Assembly (NCBI RefSeq): GCF_004801405.1
Contig: NZ_SSOB01000008.1
Location: 62,001 to 126,000, forward strand
Direction: 5' to 3'
Length of the DNA stretch: 64,000 nt
DNA from: Cohnella fermenti
GTDB taxonomy: Bacteria > Bacillota > Bacilli > Paenibacillales > Paenibacillaceae
The position numbers and the translations under genes are program-made. The notes beneath the pieces are model-generated. The model saw only the letters and a program-made list of their open reading frames with translations, searched no databases and was not told the origin of the DNA. This document shows positions 57,105 through 64,000 of the stretch, in pieces (the first letter of the stretch is position 1; each line of letters starts with the position of its first letter).

Positions 57105-57134
57105 TTGACGGAGATAATCATTCTCAATTATTCT
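57105..57134 (+). promoter_or_regulatory. Promoter with Fur box of the permease/ATPase operon
   Basis: TTGACG (57105-57110), 18 bp, TATTCT (57129-57134). A second Fur box, AGATAATCATTCTCA (57112-57126, two mismatches), fills the spacer, so iron-loaded Fur would block polymerase directly. Confidence 0.75.
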
Positions 57135-57160
57135 GTACCTATTGATCTTGGAAAGGCAGG

Positions 57161-58276
57161 ATGAAGATGTCCAATCTGCAAGCTCAAGCGATGCGGCCCG
57201 GCTTCGACAGGGCGCTTGTGACAACCCGTTACGGATTCTGGTTCGTCCAACTGATTCTGGCTGTGATCGCAATCGTCTCTATCGGCATCGCCGTGTCCAT
57301 CGGCCAGGTCCACATTCCGCTCGGGGACTCGTTCCGAATTCTCATCTACAAGCTGAGCGGGATCGAGATCGGCGATATTCCGTCCCTGCTGCAAGGGCAG
57401 GGCGCGAACATCATCTGGAACATCCGCTTCCCTCGGGTGCTGCTGGCGCTGCTGATCGGAGCGGGACTCAGCCTGTGTGGCTCCATCATGCAAGCGGCCG
57501 TCCAGAATCCGCTGGCCGATCCTTATATTCTGGGCGTCTCTTCCGGTGCGACGCTCGGCGCGACCTTCGCCATTCTGATCGGATTCGGTTCGATCGGCTT
57601 CCTGAGCCAGATGGGTGTCGCCTTCGGCGCGTTCGTCGGTGCGTTCGGGGCTGCGATGATTGTCATGGTGCTGGCGGGACTCGGCGGGAAAATGTCTTCG
57701 GTAAAGCTGGTTCTGTCCGGGATGGTCGTCAATGCGCTCTGTACGGCGTTCGCCAACTTCATTATTTATGTAGCGAACAATACGGACGGAATTCGAACGG
57801 TCACCTTCTGGACGATGGGGAGCTTGGCTGCCGCCAAGTGGGATAAGCTCCCGCTTGTCGCCATCGTCATGGGGCTTGCCATGCTCTTCTTCCTCCTGCA
57901 GCCGCGTATTCTCAATGCGATGCTGATGGGCGACGAGGCGGCGGTGACGCTAGGCGTCAATCTGAGCGCATACCGCAGGCTGTACTTGCTGCTGACGGCG
58001 ATCATCACCGGAGTGCTCGTGGCAAGCTGCGGCATGATCGGCTTCGTCGGACTGATCATCCCCCACCTCATTCGCGGACTCGTCGGCTCCGATCACCGGC
58101 GGTTTCTTCCGACGGCTGTTTGGATCGGCGGGATTTTCCTCGTGTGGACGGATCTTCTGGCAAGGGTGCTGATTCCGAAGGTCGAGCTGCCTATCGGCAT
58201 CGTTACGGCGCTTATCGGCGGCCCTCTGTTCATGTACATGCTGATCAAAAAAGGCTACAACTTCGGAGGCAAATAA
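57161..58276 (+). CDS. FecCD-family iron-siderophore ABC permease
   Basis: 371 residues, about ten helices. Family features: RFPRVLLALLIGAGLSLCGSIMQ followed by NPLADPYILGVSSGA, GMVVNALCTAF, and CGMIGFVGLIIPHLIRGLVGSDHR in the ATPase-coupling loop. One gene only, so the transporter is a homodimeric permease. Two bases separate it from the ATPase gene. Confidence 0.95.
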   Translation: MKMSNLQAQAMRPGFDRALVTTRYGFWFVQLILAVIAIVSIGIAVSIGQVHIPLGDSFRILIYKLSGIEIGDIPSLLQGQGANIIWNIRFPRVLLALLIGAGLSLCGSIMQAAVQNPLADPYILGVSSGATLGATFAILIGFGSIGFLSQMGVAFGAFVGAFGAAMIVMVLAGLGGKMSSVKLVLSGMVVNALCTAFANFIIYVANNTDGIRTVTFWTMGSLAAAKWDKLPLVAIVMGLAMLFFLLQPRILNAMLMGDEAAVTLGVNLSAYRRLYLLLTAIITGVLVASCGMIGFVGLIIPHLIRGLVGSDHRRFLPTAVWIGGIFLVWTDLLARVLIPKVELPIGIVTALIGGPLFMYMLIKKGYNFGGK

Positions 58277-58277
58277 G

Positions 58278-59069
58278 ATGGAACTGAACGTGAAGGATCT
58301 CTCCGTATCGCTGGGCGGGACGCCCATTGTCAACGGGATCTCCCTTCAGGTGAGGGAGAAGAAGTTCGTCGGCCTGCTCGGTCCGAACGGCTGCGGCAAG
58401 TCGACGCTTCTGAAGAGCATCTACAAGGTCATCAAGCCGGACGCGGGCCAGGCGCATCTGTCCGATACCGACCTGCTGAAGAGCAGCCCGAAGGCGGTCG
58501 CGCGGAAGATGGGCGTCGTCGGCCAGTTCAACGACCTGAGCTTCGACTTCACCGTGCGCGAGATGGTTGCGATGGGCCGCACCCCGCACAAGAAGCTGCT
58601 CGATTCGGACAACGCGGAAGACTCTCGCATCGTGGACGAAGCCGTCCGCAAGGTCGGCTTGGAGCCGTATGCTTCCCGAAGCTACTTGACGCTGTCCGGA
58701 GGCGAGAAGCAGCGCGTCATTCTGGCCCGGTCGCTGGCTCAGCAGCCGCAGTTCCTCGTGCTCGACGAGCCGACCAACCACCTTGACGTCAAGTATCAGC
58801 TTCAGATTCTGAACATCGTGCGGTCGCTCGATATCGGGGTGCTCGCTGCCCTCCACGACCTCTCCCTCGCAGCGAAGTATTGCGATTACCTCTATCTGAT
58901 CAAGAAGGGGCGGGTCGTCGCGCACGGGGTGCCCAAGGCGGTGCTGACTCGCGAGCGAATCGCCGAGGTGTTCGAGGTCGATTGCGAGATCTACGAGATT
59001 CCCGTCACCGGAGGGCTCGGAATCGCCTATCTGTCGGCCCATGAACGGGACGCTGCCGGACAAACATGA
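58278..59069 (+). CDS. FepC/FhuC-type ABC ATPase
   Basis: 263 residues: Walker A GPNGCGKST, Q-loop GQFND, signature LSGGEKQR, Walker B FLVLDEPTNHLD, H-loop ALHDLSLA. Pairs with the preceding FecCD permease for ATP-driven uptake of a ferric chelate. Confidence 0.95.
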   Translation: MELNVKDLSVSLGGTPIVNGISLQVREKKFVGLLGPNGCGKSTLLKSIYKVIKPDAGQAHLSDTDLLKSSPKAVARKMGVVGQFNDLSFDFTVREMVAMGRTPHKKLLDSDNAEDSRIVDEAVRKVGLEPYASRSYLTLSGGEKQRVILARSLAQQPQFLVLDEPTNHLDVKYQLQILNIVRSLDIGVLAALHDLSLAAKYCDYLYLIKKGRVVAHGVPKAVLTRERIAEVFEVDCEIYEIPVTGGLGIAYLSAHERDAAGQT

Positions 59070-59115
59070 CGAAGGTCATATCCGAAGCGCGCCGGCAAGG
59101 CCCAAAAGTGCCCCT

Positions 59116-59148
59116 AACCTCACCTGAGCCCTTGTGCAAGGTGAGGTT
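59116..59148. promoter_or_regulatory. 10-bp inverted repeat before the HxlR gene
   Basis: AACCTCACCT (59116-59125) and AGGTGAGGTT (59139-59148) are exact complements. A third partial half-site GGTACCTCAT follows at 59169-59178, and TACAAT (59180-59185) may be a -10. It may be an operator for the HxlR protein or a T-less terminator of the iron operon. Confidence 0.5.
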
Positions 59149-59229
59149 CTTCATCTGGTTACAAGAACGGTACCTCATCTACAATGGATATATAGCGTTA
59201 AGCAACGATATCGGAAGGGAGGCTCCAAG

Positions 59230-59565
59230 TTGGAACAGACGGAGACGCTTGTTCAAGCCGGCAGCGCGGTCGAGAAGACGGTAGAGCTGATCGGAGGCAA
59301 GTGGAAGGGGCTCATCCTCTACCACCTGATCGCGGGAGAGGCGAGATTCAATCAGCTTAGGCGTCTCATTCCGGGGGTCACGCAACGGATGCTTGCTCTG
59401 CAACTGAGGGATCTGGAGAAGGACGGCCTGATCACGCGGGAAGAGTACAAGATGACGCCGCGCCGGGTCGGCTATCGGCTCACGGAATTGGGACGAAGCT
59501 TGACGCCGGTCATCCTGCTGATGAAGACTTGGGGCGAGCAGTATTCCGCGAGTATCGCGAAGTAG
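59230..59565 (+). CDS. HxlR-family winged-helix regulator
   Basis: 111 residues from TTG 59230 (GGGAGG 7 nt before); longer frames upstream lack a site. Family core: VELIGGKWKGLILYHLIAGEARFNQLRRLIPGVTQRMLALQLRDLEKDGLI and RVGYRLTELGRSLTPVI. It contains no cysteine, so a thiol-based sensing mechanism, as in some HxlR proteins, is excluded. It stands alone after the iron transporter; the target is unknown. Confidence 0.9.
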   Translation: MEQTETLVQAGSAVEKTVELIGGKWKGLILYHLIAGEARFNQLRRLIPGVTQRMLALQLRDLEKDGLITREEYKMTPRRVGYRLTELGRSLTPVILLMKTWGEQYSASIAK

Positions 59566-59608
59566 AAGAAGGCTGCACGCCGTTGCATCGGGCGTGCAGC
59601 CTTCTTCT
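59564..59608. terminator. Strong bidirectional terminator
   Basis: AGAAGAAGGCTGCACGCC (59564-59581) and GGCGTGCAGCCTTCTTCT (59591-59608) form an 18-bp perfect stem with a 9-nt loop, between two convergent genes. Confidence 0.88.
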
Positions 59609-59610
59609 TG

Positions 59611-59877
59611 TCAGGCGATCCAGAAGCCGTTCGCTTGTCCCGGAGCGGGGCAGGTCTTGTCCTTCAGCTTCGCGCGAACCTGCACGATGCAGCCGCAATG
59701 GGCGCAAGTCGTCCCGTATTGAAGGGAAGGGCACGCATAGCAACGGGAGAGGCGCTCTTCGTAGACCTCGTCCGCCACGCACAGCTCGCCGATTCGCGAC
59801 ACCTTCTCGACCATGCGACGAATGCTCTCGTCGTCGATCCGCACGCTGGCCGAGCATCCTTTGCAGTCTCCGTTCAC
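59611..59877 (-). CDS. DUF6171-like cysteine-rich small protein
   Basis: 88 residues from GTG 59877 (GGGGGAG 7 nt upstream). Cys pattern CKGC, then CYACPSL and TCAHCGCIVQVRAKLKDKTCP suggests a zinc-ribbon-like fold. Family name from memory; function unknown. Confidence 0.7.
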   Translation of the reverse strand: MNGDCKGCSASVRIDDESIRRMVEKVSRIGELCVADEVYEERLSRCYACPSLQYGTTCAHCGCIVQVRAKLKDKTCPAPGQANGFWIA

Positions 59878-59918
59878 GGCTCGCTCCCCCTTTTCTGCCC
59901 CGATTCGGTTGTTCCGCT

Positions 59919-60866
59919 TCATTCGCCTTCGTTCGCCTTACTTGTCTCATTCGTCTCATTCGCCGTATAGCTCAGCTTGAACTGCAGATCCTGATGATAA
60001 TTGCCGAACCCCGTCCCGTAGAGGGTCAAGCCTCCGCGGTTGTTCGCATCCTCGCGGACGGACAGCTTCAGCTCCCACTGGGGCTTGCGGATGCCGACAT
60101 CCTGAATCGTATAGCCCGACACCCGCGTTCCCTCGATGAAGGTGCCGTCCGAGTTGATCCGGATATGGACAAGAATGCCGTACTGGTTCAGGTTCAGATC
60201 CCACCATTCCGGCGTGTACTTGCCCCGGGTTCCCCCGAAGTCGCCGGGACTCGTCCACTTGCCGAGGTTGATTCCGTTGAAGGTGAAGTCGATGTCGGAC
60301 GGCCAGTGCTCGTTGAACGAAGGAGCTTCGGACGCGATCTCCATCGTGATCTCGAGCTCCTCCGGCGTCTCCTCCGGCAGCAGGTAATTCGGGATTCTAT
60401 ACGTGATGTAGCCCTGGGAGAACCAGAGGATCTTCGCATCGACGCGCTCGGGCTCCAGGAAGAAGCGCGGGTCGTCGAAGCGGTCCCCGATGATCTTGCT
60501 CTTGGTCGCCAGGCCGCAGGTCGGCTTCACGTCGAAGTCGACGAAGTGCCCGACCGCGACGCTGGCGAGGTGGAAGCTGCGCGGGACGACGCCCGGCCGT
60601 GGGAATACCAGCTCCATCCGGTCGGCGGTTAACCGGCACAGCTTCTGGGCCGCGCCCTTGCCGGGAATCATCTCGACGCGGACGAGTCCCGCCCGCTCGA
60701 GCTTCTTGATATGCATCGTGATGATCGAGTTGCTCAGCCCGGTGGCGGAGGCGAGGTCCTTCATGACCATCGGCTCCTGCGCGAGCAGCTCAATGATCCG
60801 GATGCGCACGCTGCTGGCCAGCGCCTCGAACAGCGGCAGGTTATTCTCGGACACCAACGTTTCCAT
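59919..60866 (-). CDS. ArsR-type regulator with C-terminal sensor domain
   Basis: 315 residues. Winged helix at 1-85 (FEALASSVRIRIIELLAQEP, LASATGLSNSIITMHIKKLERAG), followed by a beta-rich domain of about 220 residues (VVPRSFHLASVAVGHFVDFDV, EHWPSDIDFTFNGINLGKW, PEWWDLNLNQYGILVHIRI) that looks like a jelly-roll ligand binder. Divergent from a GH51 arabinofuranosidase, so it probably responds to a pentose or arabino-oligosaccharide and controls that gene. Its end overlaps none of its neighbours. Confidence 0.82.
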   Translation of the reverse strand: METLVSENNLPLFEALASSVRIRIIELLAQEPMVMKDLASATGLSNSIITMHIKKLERAGLVRVEMIPGKGAAQKLCRLTADRMELVFPRPGVVPRSFHLASVAVGHFVDFDVKPTCGLATKSKIIGDRFDDPRFFLEPERVDAKILWFSQGYITYRIPNYLLPEETPEELEITMEIASEAPSFNEHWPSDIDFTFNGINLGKWTSPGDFGGTRGKYTPEWWDLNLNQYGILVHIRINSDGTFIEGTRVSGYTIQDVGIRKPQWELKLSVREDANNRGGLTLYGTGFGNYHQDLQFKLSYTANETNETSKANEGE

Positions 60867-60945
60867 AACGTACCTCTTCGTTGCTCATGTTTTCTTCTCA
60901 GCATATCGTTTCGTTCCGGTTGTGGCAATATAATTATTATTTAAG

Positions 60946-60978
60946 TTTAATACTTCTTAAAAATATAAAATATTAAAC
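60946..60978. promoter_or_regulatory. Candidate operator of the ArsR-type regulator
   Basis: Perfect inverted half-sites GTTTAATA (60946-60953) and TATTAAAC (60971-60978), 17 bp apart, in the AT-rich divergent region just upstream of the arabinofuranosidase -35. Confidence 0.6.
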
Positions 60979-60987
60979 AAAAACATG

Positions 60988-61016
60988 TTGACCAAGCGAG
61001 GAGAGCAGATTATAGT
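60988..61016 (+). promoter_or_regulatory. SigA promoter of the arabinofuranosidase gene
   Basis: TTGACC (60988-60993), 17 bp, TATAGT (61011-61016). The start codon is 34 bp downstream. Confidence 0.85.
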
Positions 61017-61049
61017 GAAGGAGAATTTATCCGGTTAAGGAGATGGACC

Positions 61050-62534
61050 ATGTCGAACCGAATTGTCGTTCATGCCGATTGGACGCTGGGCACGATCAAC
61101 AAAAACATTTACGGACACTTCGCAGAGCATCTTGGACGTTGTATCTATGAAGGACTATGGGTTGGAGAGGATTCCCCGATCCCGAATACGAAGGGAATCC
61201 GCAATGACGTGCTCGAGGCGCTGAAGAACCTGAGCATTCCGGTACTCCGTTGGCCGGGCGGCTGCTTCGCGGACGAATACCACTGGATGGACGGCATCGG
61301 CCCGCGCGAGAACCGCAAGCGAATGATCAACACACATTGGGGCGGCGTTGTGGAAAATAACCACTTCGGTACGCACGAGTTCTTCCAACTGTGCGAGCTC
61401 ATCGGCAGCGAGCCTTATATCTGCGGCAACGTGGGCAGCGGCTCCGTTCAGGAGATGTCGGAATGGGTCGAGTACATGACGTTCGACGGCGAGTCTCCGA
61501 TGGCCAATCTGCGCCAGAAGAACGGCCGCGAGAAGCCGTGGAAGCTGACGTACTTCGGCGTCGGCAACGAGAACTGGGGCTGCGGGGGCAACATGACGGC
61601 GGAATACTATGCCGACCAGTACCGCCGCTACCAGACATACGCGCGCAATTACGGCGACAACAAGCTGTACAAGATCGCCGGCGGGGCGAACTCCGACGAC
61701 TATCATTGGACGGATGTGCTGATGAAGCAGGCCCATCACATGATGGACGGCCTCAGCCTGCACTACTATACGATTCCGGGAGACTGGAGCAACAAGGGTT
61801 CGGCGACGGACTTCGACAAGAACGACTGGTTCGTGACGCTGAAGAAGGCGCTCCACATGGACGAGCTTCTGACCCGCCACAGCACGGTCATGGATCGTTA
61901 CGATCCGGAGAAGCGCGTCGCCATCGTCGTCGACGAATGGGGCACCTGGTACGATGTCGAGCCGGGCACGAATCCGGGCTTCCTGTACCAGCAGAACACG
62001 ATGCGCGACGCCGTCGTAGCGGCGCTGCACCTGCACGTGTTCCAGAAGCACTGCGATCGCGTCCAGATGGCGAACCTTGCGCAGATGGTCAACGTGCTGC
62101 AGGCGGTTGTCCTCACGGAAGGCGACAAGCTGCTGCTCACGCCGACGTACCATGTGCTCGAGATGTTCAAGGTTCACCAGGACGCCGAGGCGCTCGCCTT
62201 CCACGGCACGTTCGGGGAATACGCCTCCGAGTCCGGCGAGAAGCTCCCGCAAGTGAGCGTGTCGGCGTCGAAGAAGGACGGCAAGGTGCATGTCAGCCTG
62301 GCGAACCTGAGCCCGGACGAGTCCGCCGAACTGGAGCTTGAGCTGCGCGGGGCGGAAGGCGCGCATTCGTGCGCAGGCGTCATTCTCGCCGGCGACGCGA
62401 TCGACGCGCGCAACACGTTCGAGCAGCCGAGCCGCGTGGCTCCGGCCGCGTTCGACGGCGCTCAGGTGTCGGGCAACAAGCTCAAGGTGACGCTGCCGGC
62501 GGCATCGGTCGTTCTGCTGACTCTTCAAGCATAG
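61050..62534 (+). CDS. GH51 alpha-L-arabinofuranosidase
   Basis: 494 residues, the usual GH51 length, no signal peptide, so cytoplasmic. The (beta/alpha)8 barrel has acid/base E174 in GNENWG and nucleophile E296 in [26 protein letters not shown] and [15 protein letters not shown] are family blocks; a beta-sandwich covers the last about 110 residues. It releases arabinose from imported arabino-oligosaccharides with retention. AAGGAG before the ATG. Likely controlled by the divergent ArsR-type gene. The symbol abfA would be usual but is not certain. Confidence 0.95.
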   Translation: MSNRIVVHADWTLGTINKNIYGHFAEHLGRCIYEGLWVGEDSPIPNTKGIRNDVLEALKNLSIPVLRWPGGCFADEYHWMDGIGPRENRKRMINTHWGGVVENNHFGTHEFFQLCELIGSEPYICGNVGSGSVQEMSEWVEYMTFDGESPMANLRQKNGREKPWKLTYFGVGNENWGCGGNMTAEYYADQYRRYQTYARNYGDNKLYKIAGGANSDDYHWTDVLMKQAHHMMDGLSLHYYTIPGDWSNKGSATDFDKNDWFVTLKKALHMDELLTRHSTVMDRYDPEKRVAIVVDEWGTWYDVEPGTNPGFLYQQNTMRDAVVAALHLHVFQKHCDRVQMANLAQMVNVLQAVVLTEGDKLLLTPTYHVLEMFKVHQDAEALAFHGTFGEYASESGEKLPQVSVSASKKDGKVHVSLANLSPDESAELELELRGAEGAHSCAGVILAGDAIDARNTFEQPSRVAPAAFDGAQVSGNKLKVTLPAASVVLLTLQA

Positions 62535-62539
62535 GATAC

Positions 62540-62583
62540 AAGGACGTTGTCGCCTGAATCGGGGCGGTCGGCGTCCTTTTCTT
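62540..62583 (+). terminator. Terminator of the arabinofuranosidase gene
   Basis: AAGGACG (62540-62546) pairs with CGTCCTT (62572-62578), with inner CGCC/GGCG pairing, then TTTTCTTCTT. Confidence 0.75.
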
Positions 62584-62610
62584 CTTCCAGTCGCCTTCTA
62601 GGGGCCGCCC

Positions 62611-62850
62611 CGCCGATTTTATGTGAAAAACCACATTGGTGCAGGCCGGAAACGGGTACTTTGCGCGATTTTATGTGAAAAACCACGTTCGTGGAGAAAA
62701 TTCCGGTCCGAAATGCTGGATATATGCTAAAAATCACATAAAACGCCTCGATCGCCTCCAATTCAAGGCGAACGAATGTGAAAAACCACATAAAATGTGC
62801 CCGCCCGCGGAGTCGGCCTGGATCGGGCAACGAATGTGAAAACCTCTATG
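62611..62850. repeat. Short palindrome array, 52-bp pitch (5 units)
   Basis: Units begin near 62611, 62663, 62715, 62768 and 62827. The core ATGTGAAAAACCACAT is exact in units 1 and 4 and slightly altered in the others. The last unit has the altered form ATGTGAAAACCTCTATG, as does the last unit at 18834, and leads into the dispersed element. Confidence 0.85.
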
Positions 62851-63410
62851 CCAACAGGGACCGTTGTCACTCCCTGCAATGAAAATAATGAAGTCCAACA
62901 ATTCGAGCGCGGAGAAGCCAAGGAGGAGGAGTTAGTGGAGGATGCCGTACAACGACGCTTCGAAGAGGCGATTGGAGGGGGCGGACTTACGGAGCGGTAG
63001 AGGAGCGCAGCTCGACGCACAGCTTCTATCCAGCATGGCATTCCCTCTAACGCGCCTTATCTCCTCTCCTGCGCTGTCTCCGCTGATGGCATTATGCCTC
63101 CTCTCCCGCTCGTTCAGGATAGGGATGCGCAGGGATCACCCGGCCGCGGTTAGAGATCGGGTAATGGTCGAAGGTCGGTGATGGTTGGGCTGGCTTCTGC
63201 GCTGCGTGCAGAGTGGACCGTTTCGGCCCTCGCACAGCTCCCGGCGCGAGGGGCGACGGCGCGTGATGGCTGTCGACCTCACCGACCTGAGGCCGAAGGC
63301 CATGATCGGTAAGGGGAGGTTCCTGAGCGTCGGGGAGAAGAGGCATAAGCGTCCAGAAGGGGAATAGCACCCCTGCCGCCACTACAATATGAAAGATATC
63401 CCCATTGTCG
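62833..63410. repeat. Dispersed intergenic element, copy B
   Basis: Matches 18841-19160 in three ordered blocks (about 62838-62886, 63083-63125 and 63314-63355 plus a weaker tail), with longer sequence between the blocks. No open frame here has a ribosome site and a natural protein sequence. The stretch 63411-63589 also shows nothing clear. Confidence 0.6.
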
Positions 63411-63607
63411 CGAGCCCAAACGATCCCCTCTGTCTCGCCTTGCCTTGATCGCCTCCTCCTTGACCACATCCAGCCAGCGCCGATTGAATGGGGGCGGAGG
63501 GCCTTTCTTGGTTTTCCCTTATTATTCCGCTCGAAGGGCTGTAGAAGGGACGGGAGCATTCCGGTACAATATAAGGAAAGGGAACGGACGGAAGGGGGGA
63601 GTCGATC

Positions 63608-64000
63608 GTGGCGATTGTGCAAGAAGAGCTGGCGCAGCACTTCGCGCAAGTTCCGCTTGATGTCTTCGGCGTCTATCGGACCTTCTTGAACCCGGATTGG
63701 GTTTATGACGGTCACGTCATGCAGCCGACGGCCAAGTGTGCGGTCATCCTGAGCCTCAGCGGGAGCGCGGACTTCGTCTTCGACGGAGAGGACCGCTATC
63801 GGCTGGAGCCGGGGGTCGTCCTGCTCGGCGGGTTCAACAAGAGGCTCAGCATCGAAGTCGGGCCGGAGGGGTTCGAGTACGGGCTTGTGCATTTTTTGCC
63901 GTCCGGCGGCGAGGAGGCGGCGGTGCGCCGTCTGTGCGAAGTGTCCGAGCTGCACGTTCCGCCGGACCCGGAGATCGCCGAGTTGCATAAGCAGTTGCTT
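63608..64000 (+). CDS. AraC-like regulator, N-terminal sensing part (runs off the edge)
   Basis: 131 codons open to the window end. GTG at 63608 follows GAAGGGGGGAG. The sequence (YRTFLNPDWVYDGHVMQPTA, FVFDGEDRYRLEPGVVLLGG, EYGLVHFLP) is a cupin-like arm and binding domain as in AraC-family sugar regulators; the DNA-binding part would lie outside the window. A TACAAT at 63565-63570 may be its -10. Position near the arabinofuranosidase is suggestive only. Confidence 0.65.
   Translation, partial: MAIVQEELAQHFAQVPLDVFGVYRTFLNPDWVYDGHVMQPTAKCAVILSLSGSADFVFDGEDRYRLEPGVVLLGGFNKRLSIEVGPEGFEYGLVHFLPSGGEEAAVRRLCEVSELHVPPDPEIAELHKQLL

Noticed and set aside
63092-63988. Long open frame on the minus strand
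   Set aside because: It runs antisense to the AraC-like start at 63608, has unnatural composition and no ribosome site; GC-rich third positions explain it.

Overview
The window comes from a GC-rich, low-pressure-GC-contrast Firmicute of the Paenibacillaceae type (Paenibacillus or Cohnella-like). The reasons are AGGAGG-type ribosome binding sites with frequent TTG/GTG starts, SigA promoters, C-terminal SLH surface anchoring, a KinB/7TM-type histidine kinase, a GntR/YtrA-type operon, and Zur/Fur/PhoP-like operators of the Bacillus kind. No tRNA, rRNA or CRISPR array was seen.

Layout. (1) 1-10433: a single, tightly coupled nine-gene operon. It starts at a clear SigA promoter overlapped by a Zur-like palindrome and encodes an ATP-grasp ligase, a DUF364-like protein, a methyltransferase, a nickel/peptide-class ABC importer (lipoprotein, two permeases, fused double ATPase), an SbnA-like PLP enzyme and an MFS transporter. 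This looks like a complete make-export-reimport metallophore locus, perhaps for zinc, and is one of the two most interesting parts. (2) 10434-20900: chemoreceptor, an AT-rich unknown gene, an orphan NHLP-type RiPP precursor, a sensor kinase, small membrane proteins, an AraC/GyrI regulator, an EamA transporter, and an ECF sigma/anti-sigma pair. (3) 21012-28187: a secreted SLH-anchored choice-of-anchor-I protein behind a PhoP-box-like triple repeat, a YtrA-type regulator with its ABC pair, and SelO.

(4) 28170-54719: a 26-kb island bounded by two 102-bp direct repeats that duplicate the selO 3' end and its terminator. It holds a giant RCC1/BNR/FN3 secreted protein, a 2761-residue subtilisin-RHS fusion carrying a toxin tip with its immunity gene, and then an array of promoterless RHS tip cassettes (an Ntox30-like tip, an LHH nuclease relic, a GIY-YIG nuclease and one truncated tip) with immunity genes of several families. 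The cassettes share the RHS core, a near-identical terminator after each immunity gene and, in two cases, a perfect 13-bp hairpin exactly at the core boundary. An IS66 and a decayed IS4-type element, both with target duplications, are inserted here. The layout suggests a reservoir for swapping toxin tips by recombination with the full-length gene.

(5) 54765-64000: a CpsB/PHP phosphatase, a Fur-box-controlled iron-siderophore ABC system (divergent lipoprotein; permease-ATPase), an HxlR regulator, a DUF6171-like protein, an ArsR-type regulator divergent from a GH51 arabinofuranosidase, and the start of an AraC-like regulator running off the right edge. Three intergenic regions (18.7, 55.6 and 62.6 kb) carry an unusual family of short imperfect palindromes repeated at a 50-bp pitch; two of them continue into a shared non-coding element.
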